This document shows positions 18,261 to 25,387 of a stretch of 64,000 bases of DNA, in pieces. Under the pieces are notes generated by a model that saw nothing but the letters and a program-made list of their open reading frames with translations, was not told the origin of the DNA and did not search any database. Source of the DNA: Treponema denticola (lineage in GTDB: Bacteria > Spirochaetota > Spirochaetia > Treponematales > Treponemataceae); NCBI RefSeq assembly GCF_024181645.1, contig NZ_CP058624.1:2718313-2782312 (forward strand). The letters are read 5' to 3'. The first letter of the stretch is position 1. Each line of letters begins with the position of its first letter. The translations under genes and the position numbers were made by a program.

Positions 18261-19496
18261 ATGAGAAGAGTTGTAATTACAGGCCTCGGTGCCGTAACCC
18301 CCATAGGAAACACCCTGGATGAAACATGGGAAGGAATCAAAGCAGGTAAATGCGGAATCGGAAACATTACCCAATTTGATTGTTCCGATTTTAAGATTCA
18401 GATAGCGGCAGAGGTAAAAAACTTTGACGCTTCACAATTTATGGATAAAAAAGATGCCCGTAAAATGGCGCGGTTCACTCAATTTGCCGTAGCCGCAGCT
18501 TCACAGGCAATGAAGGACGCAGGCCTTTCAAAAGAAAACATCGATGCAAACCGCACAGGTATAATACTCGGAAACGGTATAGGCGGTTTTGAAATCTACC
18601 AAGAAGCCTTTAAAAAATACTTTCAAGTCGCTCCGGATCGTATTCCGCCGATGACTGTTCCTCTTCTTATTCCGAATGAGGCAGCCGGAAACATAAGTAT
18701 GCAGTTCGGCATAAAGGGCCCGTCTTGGACCTTGGCTACGGCCTGTGCTTCCGGTACCGATGCTCTCGGAAACGCTTTAGACCTTGTCCGCTCAGGAAGG
18801 CTCGATGTATGTGTATCGGGCGGTACGGAAGCAACAATTACCGGTTTCGGCATAAGCGGTTTTACGATTTTGCAAACCCTCGCCTCAGGCGATCCTGCCA
18901 AGGCTTGCTGTCCCTTCGATAAAAAGCGCTCAGGCTTTGTAATGGGTGAAGGTTCCGGCATTCTCATTCTTGAAGAATATGAACATGCAAAAAAGAGAGG
19001 CGCTAAAATATATGCAGAATTTGCAGGCTATGGAGCTTCCTCCGATGCCTACCACTTAACCAGCCCCGACCCCTCAGGTGACGGAGGCGCTTTGGCCATC
19101 ACCAACGCCCTCGCCGATGCAGGCGTAAAACCTGAAGAAGTTCAATACTATAATGCTCACGGAACCTCGACACCGATTAACGACCCTGCAGAAACGGCCA
19201 TGATTAAAAAAGCTTTCGGCGACCATGCGTATAAAATGAAGGTTTCTTCAACCAAGTCGATGATAGGCCACTGCTTAGGTGCCGCAGGAGCTCTTGAAGC
19301 TATCTTCTGTATAAAGGCAATGGAAGAAGGATTTTATCCCCCGACCATCAACCTAACCGAACCCGACCTTGAAGCAGGATGCGATTTGGACTATGTTCCG
19401 AACAAGGGTGTCAAAGGCGAAATAAACTGCGCCGCCTCAGGCTCGCTCGGCTTCGGAGGCCACAACGGTGTCGCCGTCTTCAAAAAGATAAAGTAA
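18261..19496 (+). CDS. fabF: Beta-ketoacyl-ACP synthase II
   Basis: Elongates acyl-ACP with malonyl-ACP in fatty acid synthesis. 411 residues, full length. The catalytic Cys is in TACASGTDALG (C162), with the two His sites in NAHGTSTP and STKSMIGHCLGA. GGAG lies 8 bases before the ATG. The last 41 codons and the trailer are duplicated at 23206-23368, downstream of an inserted island. The natural terminator appears to be stranded beyond that second copy, so transcription from fabF may now read into the island. Confidence 0.97.
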   Translation: MRRVVITGLGAVTPIGNTLDETWEGIKAGKCGIGNITQFDCSDFKIQIAAEVKNFDASQFMDKKDARKMARFTQFAVAAASQAMKDAGLSKENIDANRTGIILGNGIGGFEIYQEAFKKYFQVAPDRIPPMTVPLLIPNEAAGNISMQFGIKGPSWTLATACASGTDALGNALDLVRSGRLDVCVSGGTEATITGFGISGFTILQTLASGDPAKACCPFDKKRSGFVMGEGSGILILEEYEHAKKRGAKIYAEFAGYGASSDAYHLTSPDPSGDGGALAITNALADAGVKPEEVQYYNAHGTSTPINDPAETAMIKKAFGDHAYKMKVSSTKSMIGHCLGAAGALEAIFCIKAMEEGFYPPTINLTEPDLEAGCDLDYVPNKGVKGEINCAASGSLGFGGHNGVAVFKKIK

Positions 19497-19535
19497 GAGC
19501 TTTTTAAAAAGCTCTAATCAGATAAGCTAAAACCG
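19373..19535 (+). repeat. fabF 3'-end direct repeat, copy 1 (inside the intact gene)
   Basis: 163 bp covering the last 41 codons of fabF plus 39 bases after the stop. It matches 23206-23368 over the same length with 8 mismatches. Seven are synonymous third-position changes and one lies after the stop. It includes a 20-base palindrome around AGCTTTTTAAAAAGCT just after the stop codon. Confidence 0.95.
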
Positions 19536-19542
19536 AAACAAT

Positions 19543-19587
19543 ACATTTAACTTCGGCCCTCGGAATTCCCGTACCGAAGTTAAATGT
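19543..19587. promoter_or_regulatory. Perfect 14-bp inverted repeat at the left edge of the island
   Basis: ACATTTAACTTCGG at 19543-19556 and its exact complement at 19574-19587, with a 17-base gap. No T run follows, so it is not a standard terminator. It lies 8 bases after the end of fabF repeat copy 1. It may be an element end, a processing site or a protein-binding site. No gene was seen in 19497-19732. Confidence 0.55.
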
Positions 19588-19671
19588 TCAATTCTAAAAG
19601 AAAAAGAAATCGAAGACTTCATAAGAATAAATTTTTCAAATAAATAGGATAAAAAGATTTAATACAAATTA

Positions 19672-19701
19672 TTGACAGAAAGTAATTAATTATTATATAA
19701 T
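19672..19701 (+). promoter_or_regulatory. Near-consensus promoter for the toxin-antitoxin pair
   Basis: TTGACA at 19672-19677, an 18-base spacer, and TATAAT at 19696-19701. An SD (AAGGAGG) follows, 7 bases before the ATG at 19733. TA operons usually repress themselves, but no clear operator dyad is visible. Confidence 0.8.
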
Positions 19702-19732
19702 AGTATAAGTAAGGAAAGTAAGGAGGCGTTTT

Positions 19733-19981
19733 ATGGAGCTTGCAAAACTAACATCTAAGGGTCAGATTACAATTCCGCTTGCGATAAGAAATATGCTCGG
19801 ATTAAAAACCGGCGATAAAGTTTTTTTTGAAGAAAGCAGAGGAAAAGTTTATATTACAAATGCTTCTCAAATAACTTTAGCAAATATTCAGACTCAAATG
19901 CAAGGAGAAGCAGAAAAAGCCGGCTTTCAAACAGAAGATGACGTTATTGCTTATATTAAAGAGCTAAGGAAAAAGAGTTGA
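19733..19981 (+). CDS. AbrB/MazE-type antitoxin of a PIN-domain TA pair
   Basis: 82 residues. The N-terminal swapped-hairpin DNA-binding domain (LTSKGQITIPLAIRNMLGLKTGDKV) is of the SpoVT/AbrB class; the C-terminal half is a helical, probably toxin-binding tail (AEKAGFQTEDDVIAYIKEL). Its stop overlaps the TTG start of the PIN toxin by 4 bases (TTGA), which implies coupled translation. It probably neutralises the toxin and represses the operon. First gene of the fabF-flanked island. Confidence 0.9.
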   Translation: MELAKLTSKGQITIPLAIRNMLGLKTGDKVFFEESRGKVYITNASQITLANIQTQMQGEAEKAGFQTEDDVIAYIKELRKKS

Positions 19982-20397
19982 GGATTTTCATAGATTCAAA
20001 CATTGTGATTTCTGCGATACTTTTCCCTGATGGTAAGGTTGCTAAAGTTTTTTCTCATTTGCTTGAAAATCATACGGTAATAATTTCTTCATATACAAAG
20101 GAAGAATGCAAAAAAGTTTTTGAAAATAAATTTCCATTTAAAAAAGAGTTATTGGGTATTTTCTTTGATGGAATTACTTTTGAAGAATTTAAGAGTCCCG
20201 ATACAATTGATGAAAATAAATATCCAAAAGTTCGTGATATAAAAGATTTGCCGGTTCTTGTATCCGCAATTTTATCTGATTCAGATATTTTGATTACGGG
20301 AGACAAGGATTTTGAAGATGTAAAAATTGATAAACCGTTAATTTTTACACCATCAAAATATTTCGAATTGATTGCTGAAAAGTATGGATATATTTAG
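19978..20397 (+). CDS. PIN-domain ribonuclease toxin (VapC-like)
   Basis: 139 residues, of the type annotated as putative TA toxin component, PIN family. The first catalytic Asp is D6 in FIDSNIVISA, followed by SSYTKEECKKVF and the third acidic site SDILITGDKDFED. The start is TTG at 19978: the first strand begins immediately after it, so no later start would keep the active site. PIN toxins cleave tRNA or rRNA; the target here is unknown. Both toxin and antitoxin look intact. Confidence 0.88.
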   Translation: MRIFIDSNIVISAILFPDGKVAKVFSHLLENHTVIISSYTKEECKKVFENKFPFKKELLGIFFDGITFEEFKSPDTIDENKYPKVRDIKDLPVLVSAILSDSDILITGDKDFEDVKIDKPLIFTPSKYFELIAEKYGYI

Positions 20398-20406
20398 GAG
20401 GTAAAT

Positions 20407-20544
20407 ATGAAAGCTGCAGACCAAATTGCATCGCAAGCCCCTCGTGGACAAAAAAAGAAGACTTTTTTACAGGAGTTCGAAGTTCGAGTGAAGGACCCCG
20501 TAAGAAACAACCCCGACTTATTACGAAAAACAGGATGGATATAA
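20407..20544 (+). CDS. Small 45-residue reading frame with a strong ribosome-binding site
   Basis: The start ATG at 20407 follows TTTAGGAGGTAAAT, one of the best SDs in the island, ten bases after the PIN toxin stop. The basic peptide (PRGQKKKTFLQEF in the middle) resembles no family I know. It ends two bases before the next gene. It may be a truncated gene left at a recombination join, with the SD now feeding the downstream immunity genes. Confidence 0.4.
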   Translation: MKAADQIASQAPRGQKKKTFLQEFEVRVKDPVRNNPDLLRKTGWI

Positions 20545-20546
20545 AT

Positions 20547-21059
20547 ATGAAATGGTGGCAAATACAATTCCCCGAAGAGGAAACTTCCTCAACACCCCTA
20601 GCTATCTCTCCAGATGGGAAAAAAACACTTATAGACTGGATGGAGGCAATCGAATCTAACAGAAGATTTCCATTCCAATACAGACTATCCCCAAAAATGT
20701 CATTGGACGACTATATCGCCGATGACTTGGGTGTACCATTATTCTCAGAACAAGTTCGAAATATCATAGATGAATTAATGACAGGCGAGGAAGAAATTGA
20801 ATGGTACGAAGTGTCCGTAGTTCAGTCAAGAAATCAGTATCGTTATTTTGCTCCAAAATTCACTAGAACTCTTGATATACTTAATGAAGACAGTTCTCTT
20901 TATGGGGTGAATAAGAGCATATTGATTAAAGCAGTACTCTCTGCGGAGAAGATAAAAAAATACTCGATTGTCCCAATTGTTGGTTCCTCTGAGGCGTTTT
21001 TCTTCCCAACGAGAATAGCGATCTCTGACAGAGTCAAAAAGGCGTTGAAAAAGTCATGA
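20547..21059 (+). CDS. Imm11-like (DUF1629-type) immunity protein
   Basis: 170 residues starting MKWWQIQF. The middle segment LSPKMSLDDYIADDLGVPLFSEQV, then YEVSVV, TLDILNEDSSLYG and a late IVPIVGSSEAFFF, IAISDRVKKAL follow the layout of the Imm11/MXAN_0049 immunity family that guards against polymorphic toxins. Assignment is from pattern memory and is moderate. The ATG at 20547 is preferred over 20535, which overlaps the previous frame. The next gene overlaps by 4 bases (ATGA). No cognate toxin lies directly upstream, so it may be an orphan immunity gene. Confidence 0.6.
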   Translation: MKWWQIQFPEEETSSTPLAISPDGKKTLIDWMEAIESNRRFPFQYRLSPKMSLDDYIADDLGVPLFSEQVRNIIDELMTGEEEIEWYEVSVVQSRNQYRYFAPKFTRTLDILNEDSSLYGVNKSILIKAVLSAEKIKKYSIVPIVGSSEAFFFPTRIAISDRVKKALKKS

Positions 21060-21526
21060 AGGAGCATATTGAGATATCATTTCCAAGTGAAATATCAAAC
21101 TTAACAAGCCTAGAAATTGATCTGCAGGCTGTAGAAGTTAGGTTTAGTGAGATAGTAGATAAACTTGCGAAAGGACTTGATATAGGAGGAAGATCTTTGG
21201 TTATTTCTGTTATGACCAGAGCCTCGGATAGGGTTGGGGTAGCTAAACGTTCTTTTCGCTGGGGAGATCGGTATCGCTTATTTATCTCAATCGCCATTCC
21301 TAGTCATAAACAAACTCTATGGGGACTTCGAAAAGTAGAATGGTCTTTATGGAATCCGATATCAGACAGTAGGCACTTTTATTTCGTAGAAGAGATAGAT
21401 TACTCAAGTTATAATACAATAGAGGACTACATTGTCGACGCAGCGACAAAAGCACTAATTCTACTTTTTACCAAAGGTGTAACATGTGGTGGGCATCGGA
21501 TTAAATTCAGCAAATGCCCTTTATGA
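21056..21526 (+). CDS. Putative immunity protein, Imm44-like, possibly altered at the C-terminus
   Basis: 156 residues, translationally coupled to the previous gene (ATGA). The segment AVEVRFSEIVDKLAKGL, then SFRWGDRYRLFISIAIP, KVEWSLW and EEIDYSSYNTIEDYIVDAA recalls the Imm44 family, but I am not certain. The last 13 residues (CGGHRIKFSKCPL) overlap the start of the Rhs fragment in another frame. The true C-terminus may have been replaced when the Rhs piece was joined. Confidence 0.55.
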   Translation: MKEHIEISFPSEISNLTSLEIDLQAVEVRFSEIVDKLAKGLDIGGRSLVISVMTRASDRVGVAKRSFRWGDRYRLFISIAIPSHKQTLWGLRKVEWSLWNPISDSRHFYFVEEIDYSSYNTIEDYIVDAATKALILLFTKGVTCGGHRIKFSKCPL

Positions 21527-22182
21527 CCCCGAACGCAAGCTTCGCAAGTACCTCCAAGGGGGTAAGATCGAGCAGTCGGGCGAGTGGCACTTCGAGTATG
21601 ACAAGGATGGACAGCTTACCGAGAAGTACAAAGGATCGAACAAAGTGGTGGGACACTACCCGTCGCAGACTCGATATGAACGGTAAGATACTGGAGGAGG
21701 TGTACGACAGGAATGCCCCATACAGCGAGCAGATACGCATCCCATTCCTCTTCCAAGGACAGTACTACGACCACGAGACGGAGCTGGCTTACAACCGTTT
21801 CAGGTACTACTCACCAGAATTGGGGAGATATATTTCGGAAGACCCGATACGATTTGCTAGTGGAACGTTAGCACTGCATAACTATGTAGAAGATAGCAAT
21901 AGCTGGCTGGATGTGTTGGGGTTAACATATAAGAGCAAAAAAATAGGTGAGGATGTTAATTCTAGCGTCACGGTATTCTCAAGGCAGAAGGTTGCCCACA
22001 ATCAAGTAGAAATACATGTTGATAGCCATGGTCCCCATGTACACATCAATCGGGGAACAAAAAAAGAACAGTGTATAAACATATCAGGGTTGACTGTTGG
22101 ACAGGCACAAGAAAAACTTCCTAAAAAAGTAGCACAGAATTCTCGTGTCCAAGACGCTCTTAAAAAGGCATTGGAGGATTGA
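21486..22182 (+). pseudogene. Rhs-type polymorphic toxin, 3' fragment with one frameshift
   Basis: Two overlapping frames carry one protein. The first, to about 21683, encodes YD repeats (HFEYDKDGQLTEKYKG). The second, from about 21666, encodes the Rhs core end (FQGQYYDHETELAYNRFRYY, then LGRYISEDPIRF and SWLDVLGL) and a C-terminal toxin domain of about 85 residues with HNQVEIHVDSHGPHVHI. The frame changes near 21660-21690. The long N-terminal shell is missing, so it cannot be secreted as a normal Rhs protein. The core part is GC-richer than its neighbours, a sign of transfer. I cannot name the toxin domain; its His-rich strand could be a metal-dependent nuclease. Confidence 0.75.
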
Positions 22183-22466
22183 TGAAAAAAAGAAGCATAA
22201 CGGTTCGCTATAACGAAGAGGGGATCCCGTATATTACACCCAAGTCAGGTTGTTATCTTTCCTTTCAGATCTCACCTATAGGAGGTGAGATTGAAATTTT
22301 GGGTAATGAAATCGGATTACAGCTTCTAGCAAGGAGCATCTTAGGTATAGCTAAAATGGAGGAGGTGGATATGACATATCATATCCACCTAGATGAATTG
22401 TACTCCTTAAATGAAGAAGGTAAGAGTTTTGTTATTCGTAAAATAGAGAATGACGATCTTAAGTGA
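22182..22466 (+). CDS. Putative immunity protein to the Rhs toxin tail (Imm32-like)
   Basis: 94 residues from the ATG at 22182, whose first base is the last base of the toxin stop (TGATG). GGAGG lies five bases before. The pattern GGEIEILGNEIGLQLLARSI with a later HIHLDEL and SFVIRKI recalls the Imm32 family; this is moderate recall. Tight coupling directly after a toxin domain is the classic immunity position. It looks intact. Confidence 0.6.
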   Translation: MKKRSITVRYNEEGIPYITPKSGCYLSFQISPIGGEIEILGNEIGLQLLARSILGIAKMEEVDMTYHIHLDELYSLNEEGKSFVIRKIENDDLK

Positions 22467-22486
22467 AGAAGTATGGAGAGTAGTAA

Positions 22487-22795
22487 AATTGCGACTTTCT
22501 AGAACGACAAGGTGATAATAAAAAAAAAGAGTACTACTACATACGCTTCTATAATTATACAGACTTAATTAACCATACGTCATCTAATATTGTTTATGAC
22601 AAGAAAGGCTTTATAAAGAAGCCTATAGAGCTACACTTAAGGACAGATATATCCCAACAGGTATTTATGACAGATAGTAGCTACTTCTTCAACAGGCTAT
22701 TTTGTACTGATGAGTTTCGAAAAGCTTGCTTGGAAGCTTCTATTTATGGGGTGGAATTTGTGGAAGCGTTAAAAGCTGGAATCTATAAGCCATAA
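22487..22795 (+). pseudogene. 3' remnant of another immunity-like gene
   Basis: A 102-codon frame with no start, entered from a TAA at 22484. It reads FLERQGDNKKKEYYYIRFYN, a central KKPIELHLRTDISQQVF and ends FRKACLEASIYGVEFVEAL. The ending resembles the C-termini of Imm11/DUF1629-type immunity proteins. The N-terminal half is missing. Confidence 0.55.
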
Positions 22796-22882
22796 TACTC
22801 TCAAGATAGTACGACTCGTATTGGGATTGTAGGTAATCCTACTGATTAGAATTATCCGCCGAGTAAGCGAGGCGAAGAAAAG

Positions 22883-23218
22883 TCATTGGGTTCTTAAATC
22901 CTCCCTTAGAGCTATCGCTTGCTCTTGTAGCTTAATGAGGAGCACGGAATACTTCTCGAGCTTGGCGATCATTCGTTGAGCCGTGGCTACGGAGTGGTAG
23001 CTGTATCAGCGTCTTCACGGCTTCGTTGTAGAGGATGCCGATCTGCTGGATAGAGGCGATGATGGAAGACAATTCACGGAGATGCTTCTCAGTGGACTTG
23101 TCCTTTGTAATAACCTTGAACGGCTCGCCTAAGACTCGGGCTCTCACATAGTCGCTCTTGGTCTTCGCTCCCGACTTTCGGTAGAGCCTCTCGACCTTCT
23201 CTTGGAGCAGGATGCGAT
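22883..23218 (-). pseudogene. Bacteroidetes-type mobilization protein fragment, frameshifted
   Basis: Minus-strand frame from about 23218, truncated at its N-terminus by the fabF copy. It reads LYRKSGAKTKSDYVRARVLG, a central LRELSSIIASIQQIGILYN and VKTL, then switches frame near 22985 and continues VATAQRMIAKLEKY with LLIKLQEQAIALREDL to a stop at 22883. Together this resembles the small DNA-binding mobilization proteins of Bacteroidetes plasmids and conjugative transposons. The family call is from memory. It shares 11 bp (AGCAGGATGCG) with the fabF copy at the junction. Confidence 0.5.
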
Positions 23219-23368
23219 TTGGACTATGTTCCGAACAAGGGTGTCAAAGGCGAAATAAACTGTGCCGCCTCAGGCTCTCTCGGTTTCGGAGGCCATAACG
23301 GCGTTGCCGTCTTTAAAAAGATAAAGTAAGGGCTTTTTAAAAAGCTCTAATCAGATAAGCTAAAACCG
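23206..23368 (+). repeat. fabF 3'-end direct repeat, copy 2 (truncated)
   Basis: Second copy of the last 41 fabF codons and trailer, 155 of 163 bases identical to 19373-19535. The first 57 or so bases are identical; mismatches cluster in the second half. It is followed directly by the natural terminator hairpin, so it is probably the original chromosomal fabF end. No full gene is present here. Confidence 0.95.
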
Positions 23369-23408
23369 TTCAGAATGTATGGACTTCCAACATTTTGAAC
23401 GGTTTTTT
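23364..23408 (+). terminator. Strong Rho-independent terminator, originally of fabF
   Basis: A 15-bp stem with one G-T pair (23364-23378 with 23390-23404), an 11-base loop and a run of six T. The first five bases of the stem belong to the repeated segment, so copy 1 of the repeat lacks a working version. This shows that the island split fabF from its terminator. Confidence 0.9.
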
Positions 23409-23530
23409 GTTGGTTGAAAAAGACATGGCCTTGGAAATATTTTTTAATCATCAGTATCGTGTATATTAGTTTTCATAATAGCTATTGTCCCTTCTAATGT
23501 GGATAATCTGTGTTATGAGTTTTAATCAAC

Positions 23531-23645
23531 ATACCCAGACGCAGAGCATCGGGGTACAGTGCTCAATGTTTCTCACTGTATGTTCTCATAAGGTGGTTGC
23601 AGTCGGCTTTAATACCCTTTGTTACGACGCAAAGCGTCTGGGTAT
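23531..23645. repeat. Perfect 12-bp inverted repeat in a gene-free stretch
   Basis: ATACCCAGACGC at 23531-23542 and its complement at 23634-23645, 91 bases apart. It may be a small palindromic element or decayed mobile DNA. The 543-base gap 23409-23951 otherwise holds no gene I can support; a 62-codon frame across the repeat has no SD. Confidence 0.6.
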
Positions 23646-23951
23646 TAAACCCTCCGCACGAATAAAATCTTGAATTGTCATTTGACCTCTCCCATTATTT
23701 GTCCTCTTAAAGATTAGTTTAGTCCGATTCAGTATAATCATTGTTCAGCTATCATTTTATCATTTATCTGCCATACTGCATAGCCATGCTGAGTTAGATT
23801 TTGCTATGGCTTTTACTCTGTAACTATGGGTACATTCTCTGGCTTGTAGACACAAATGCTTTTTTCTTACTTGAAAAAAATAAGGTATTGATGTAGGATT
23901 AAGGATGAAGAAGTTTTGTTAAGAATATAATCTAAATAGGAGACAGCAAAA

Positions 23952-24377
23952 ATGGATAATTGTATATTTTGTAAAATTATTAAAGGCGAAATACCCGCAA
24001 GTAAGATTTATGAAGATGATGATTGCTTAGCATTTTTGGATATTCAGCCTGTAAACGCAGGCCATGTATTAATAATTCCCAAAATACACGAACAATACAT
24101 ATATAAAATCGATGACAAGATAACATCTAAAATGTTTATGGTAACAAATAAAATTAACAAAGCAATACGTCAGTCTAAAATAAAATGTGAAGGTATTAAC
24201 TATTTTTTAGCAGATGGAGAAGCGGCCTTTCAAGAAGTGAGCCATGCTCATATACACTGTTTCCCAAGATATAAAGATGACGGATTTAAACTACAGTTTT
24301 CTGGAAGGTACTATAATCACAAGCCGAATAGAGAAGAATTAGAAAGAGTAGCTAAGGAAATACGAGAAAATTTATAA
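23952..24377 (+). CDS. HIT-family nucleotide hydrolase
   Basis: 141 residues. It begins with the usual CIFCKIIKGEIPASKIYEDD of the HINT/HIT branch, and the active-site triad motif HAHIH appears in SHAHIHCFPR. HIT proteins split nucleoside phosphoramidates or dinucleoside polyphosphates; the exact substrate is unknown. AGGAGA lies 10 bases before the ATG. It is the first intact gene after the fabF island, with codon use that looks AT-richer than the island. Confidence 0.9.
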   Translation: MDNCIFCKIIKGEIPASKIYEDDDCLAFLDIQPVNAGHVLIIPKIHEQYIYKIDDKITSKMFMVTNKINKAIRQSKIKCEGINYFLADGEAAFQEVSHAHIHCFPRYKDDGFKLQFSGRYYNHKPNREELERVAKEIRENL

Positions 24378-24443
24378 AGTAAAACAGTATACCTTTATAA
24401 TTTTTTGTGTGTGCTATAGCAATACTTTAAGCATGGAGAAAAA

Positions 24444-25280
24444 ATGGAAAAAATAAAATCATTGTTTGATTTATACAATCGTAAAGAAACCGGCTTATCA
24501 AGAACTTTGGCTTGCTTATTTTATTCTGACTATAGGGTAATTCGAGAAATTATAAAAGGCGAAAACTTTAAATTTAAAAAGGAAGATGTTAAGACACTAG
24601 AAGTTTATTATGAGCCCAGTTTTGGTTCTGCACGTTTTGATATCCTTTGTTTAAGCAAGAATTATGCAATAGTTATAGAAACTAAAATAGGGCTAAGCAC
24701 TGTTGGACAAGATCAAATGAATAGGTATTTAAAAATTCTTGAAAATTACAGTCAGCCGAAAAAGATTCTTATATTGCTAACACAGTATAATAATCAAATT
24801 GAATTTTCAGCAAACACTAATGTAAAGATTCTGTATAAAGAATGGAAAGAAATATATGAAGTAATCAAAAAATACAACATAACTATAAATATCGCAGATG
24901 AATTTGATAGTTATCTTACAGGGAGTCAAAATATGAAAATATCGGATATAGACATATGGGCGGTTGTCATCAATAAAGATGCTGAGATCAAAAGAATAGA
25001 GGAAGACCTTGTTTATAGAAATGACAATTATCACCAACCAATATTTATCGGGATTCGTGAATGGGATACAGATGCAAAAAAAGTATTGATAAAAAAATTA
25101 TATCCCGTAAAAGAAATTATACCGCCTAAAACCCCTCGTTCTCGTATTTATAATTCTGATGATGATAAAGCATACATCTATGTTTTGGATAATCCGCTAA
25201 TATTGGAAAAACCAATATATAAAAAATTCAATCAAAATTCAGCTATAAGCGTAAGTTTTTCTGATCTAGAATTTGCATAA
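24444..25280 (+). CDS. PD-(D/E)XK nuclease-like protein
   Basis: 278 residues. The segment GSARFDILCLSKNYAIVIETK carries the nuclease signature D66, E79 and K81, within a three-stranded fold preceded by a helical N-terminus (SRTLACLFYSDYRVI). Similar proteins appear as solitary restriction-like or defence-associated nucleases (PD-(D/E)XK superfamily). The C-terminal 120 residues have no family I can name. The gene is a single AT-rich unit between HIT and the signalling operon. Its role is unknown. Confidence 0.7.
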   Translation: MEKIKSLFDLYNRKETGLSRTLACLFYSDYRVIREIIKGENFKFKKEDVKTLEVYYEPSFGSARFDILCLSKNYAIVIETKIGLSTVGQDQMNRYLKILENYSQPKKILILLTQYNNQIEFSANTNVKILYKEWKEIYEVIKKYNITINIADEFDSYLTGSQNMKISDIDIWAVVINKDAEIKRIEEDLVYRNDNYHQPIFIGIREWDTDAKKVLIKKLYPVKEIIPPKTPRSRIYNSDDDKAYIYVLDNPLILEKPIYKKFNQNSAISVSFSDLEFA

Positions 25281-25387
25281 TATACACTTCCCGATAATAA
25301 TTTGTTATTTTACCGGCACCTTGTACTTTCTACCTAAAAGATATACAATAATGCTAATATAATATTCATAAGCGTAGGAGATATAAA

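Noticed and set aside
23485..23673. 62-codon frame in the gene-free stretch
   Set aside because: It spans the inverted repeat, has no SD, and looks like decayed or repetitive DNA.
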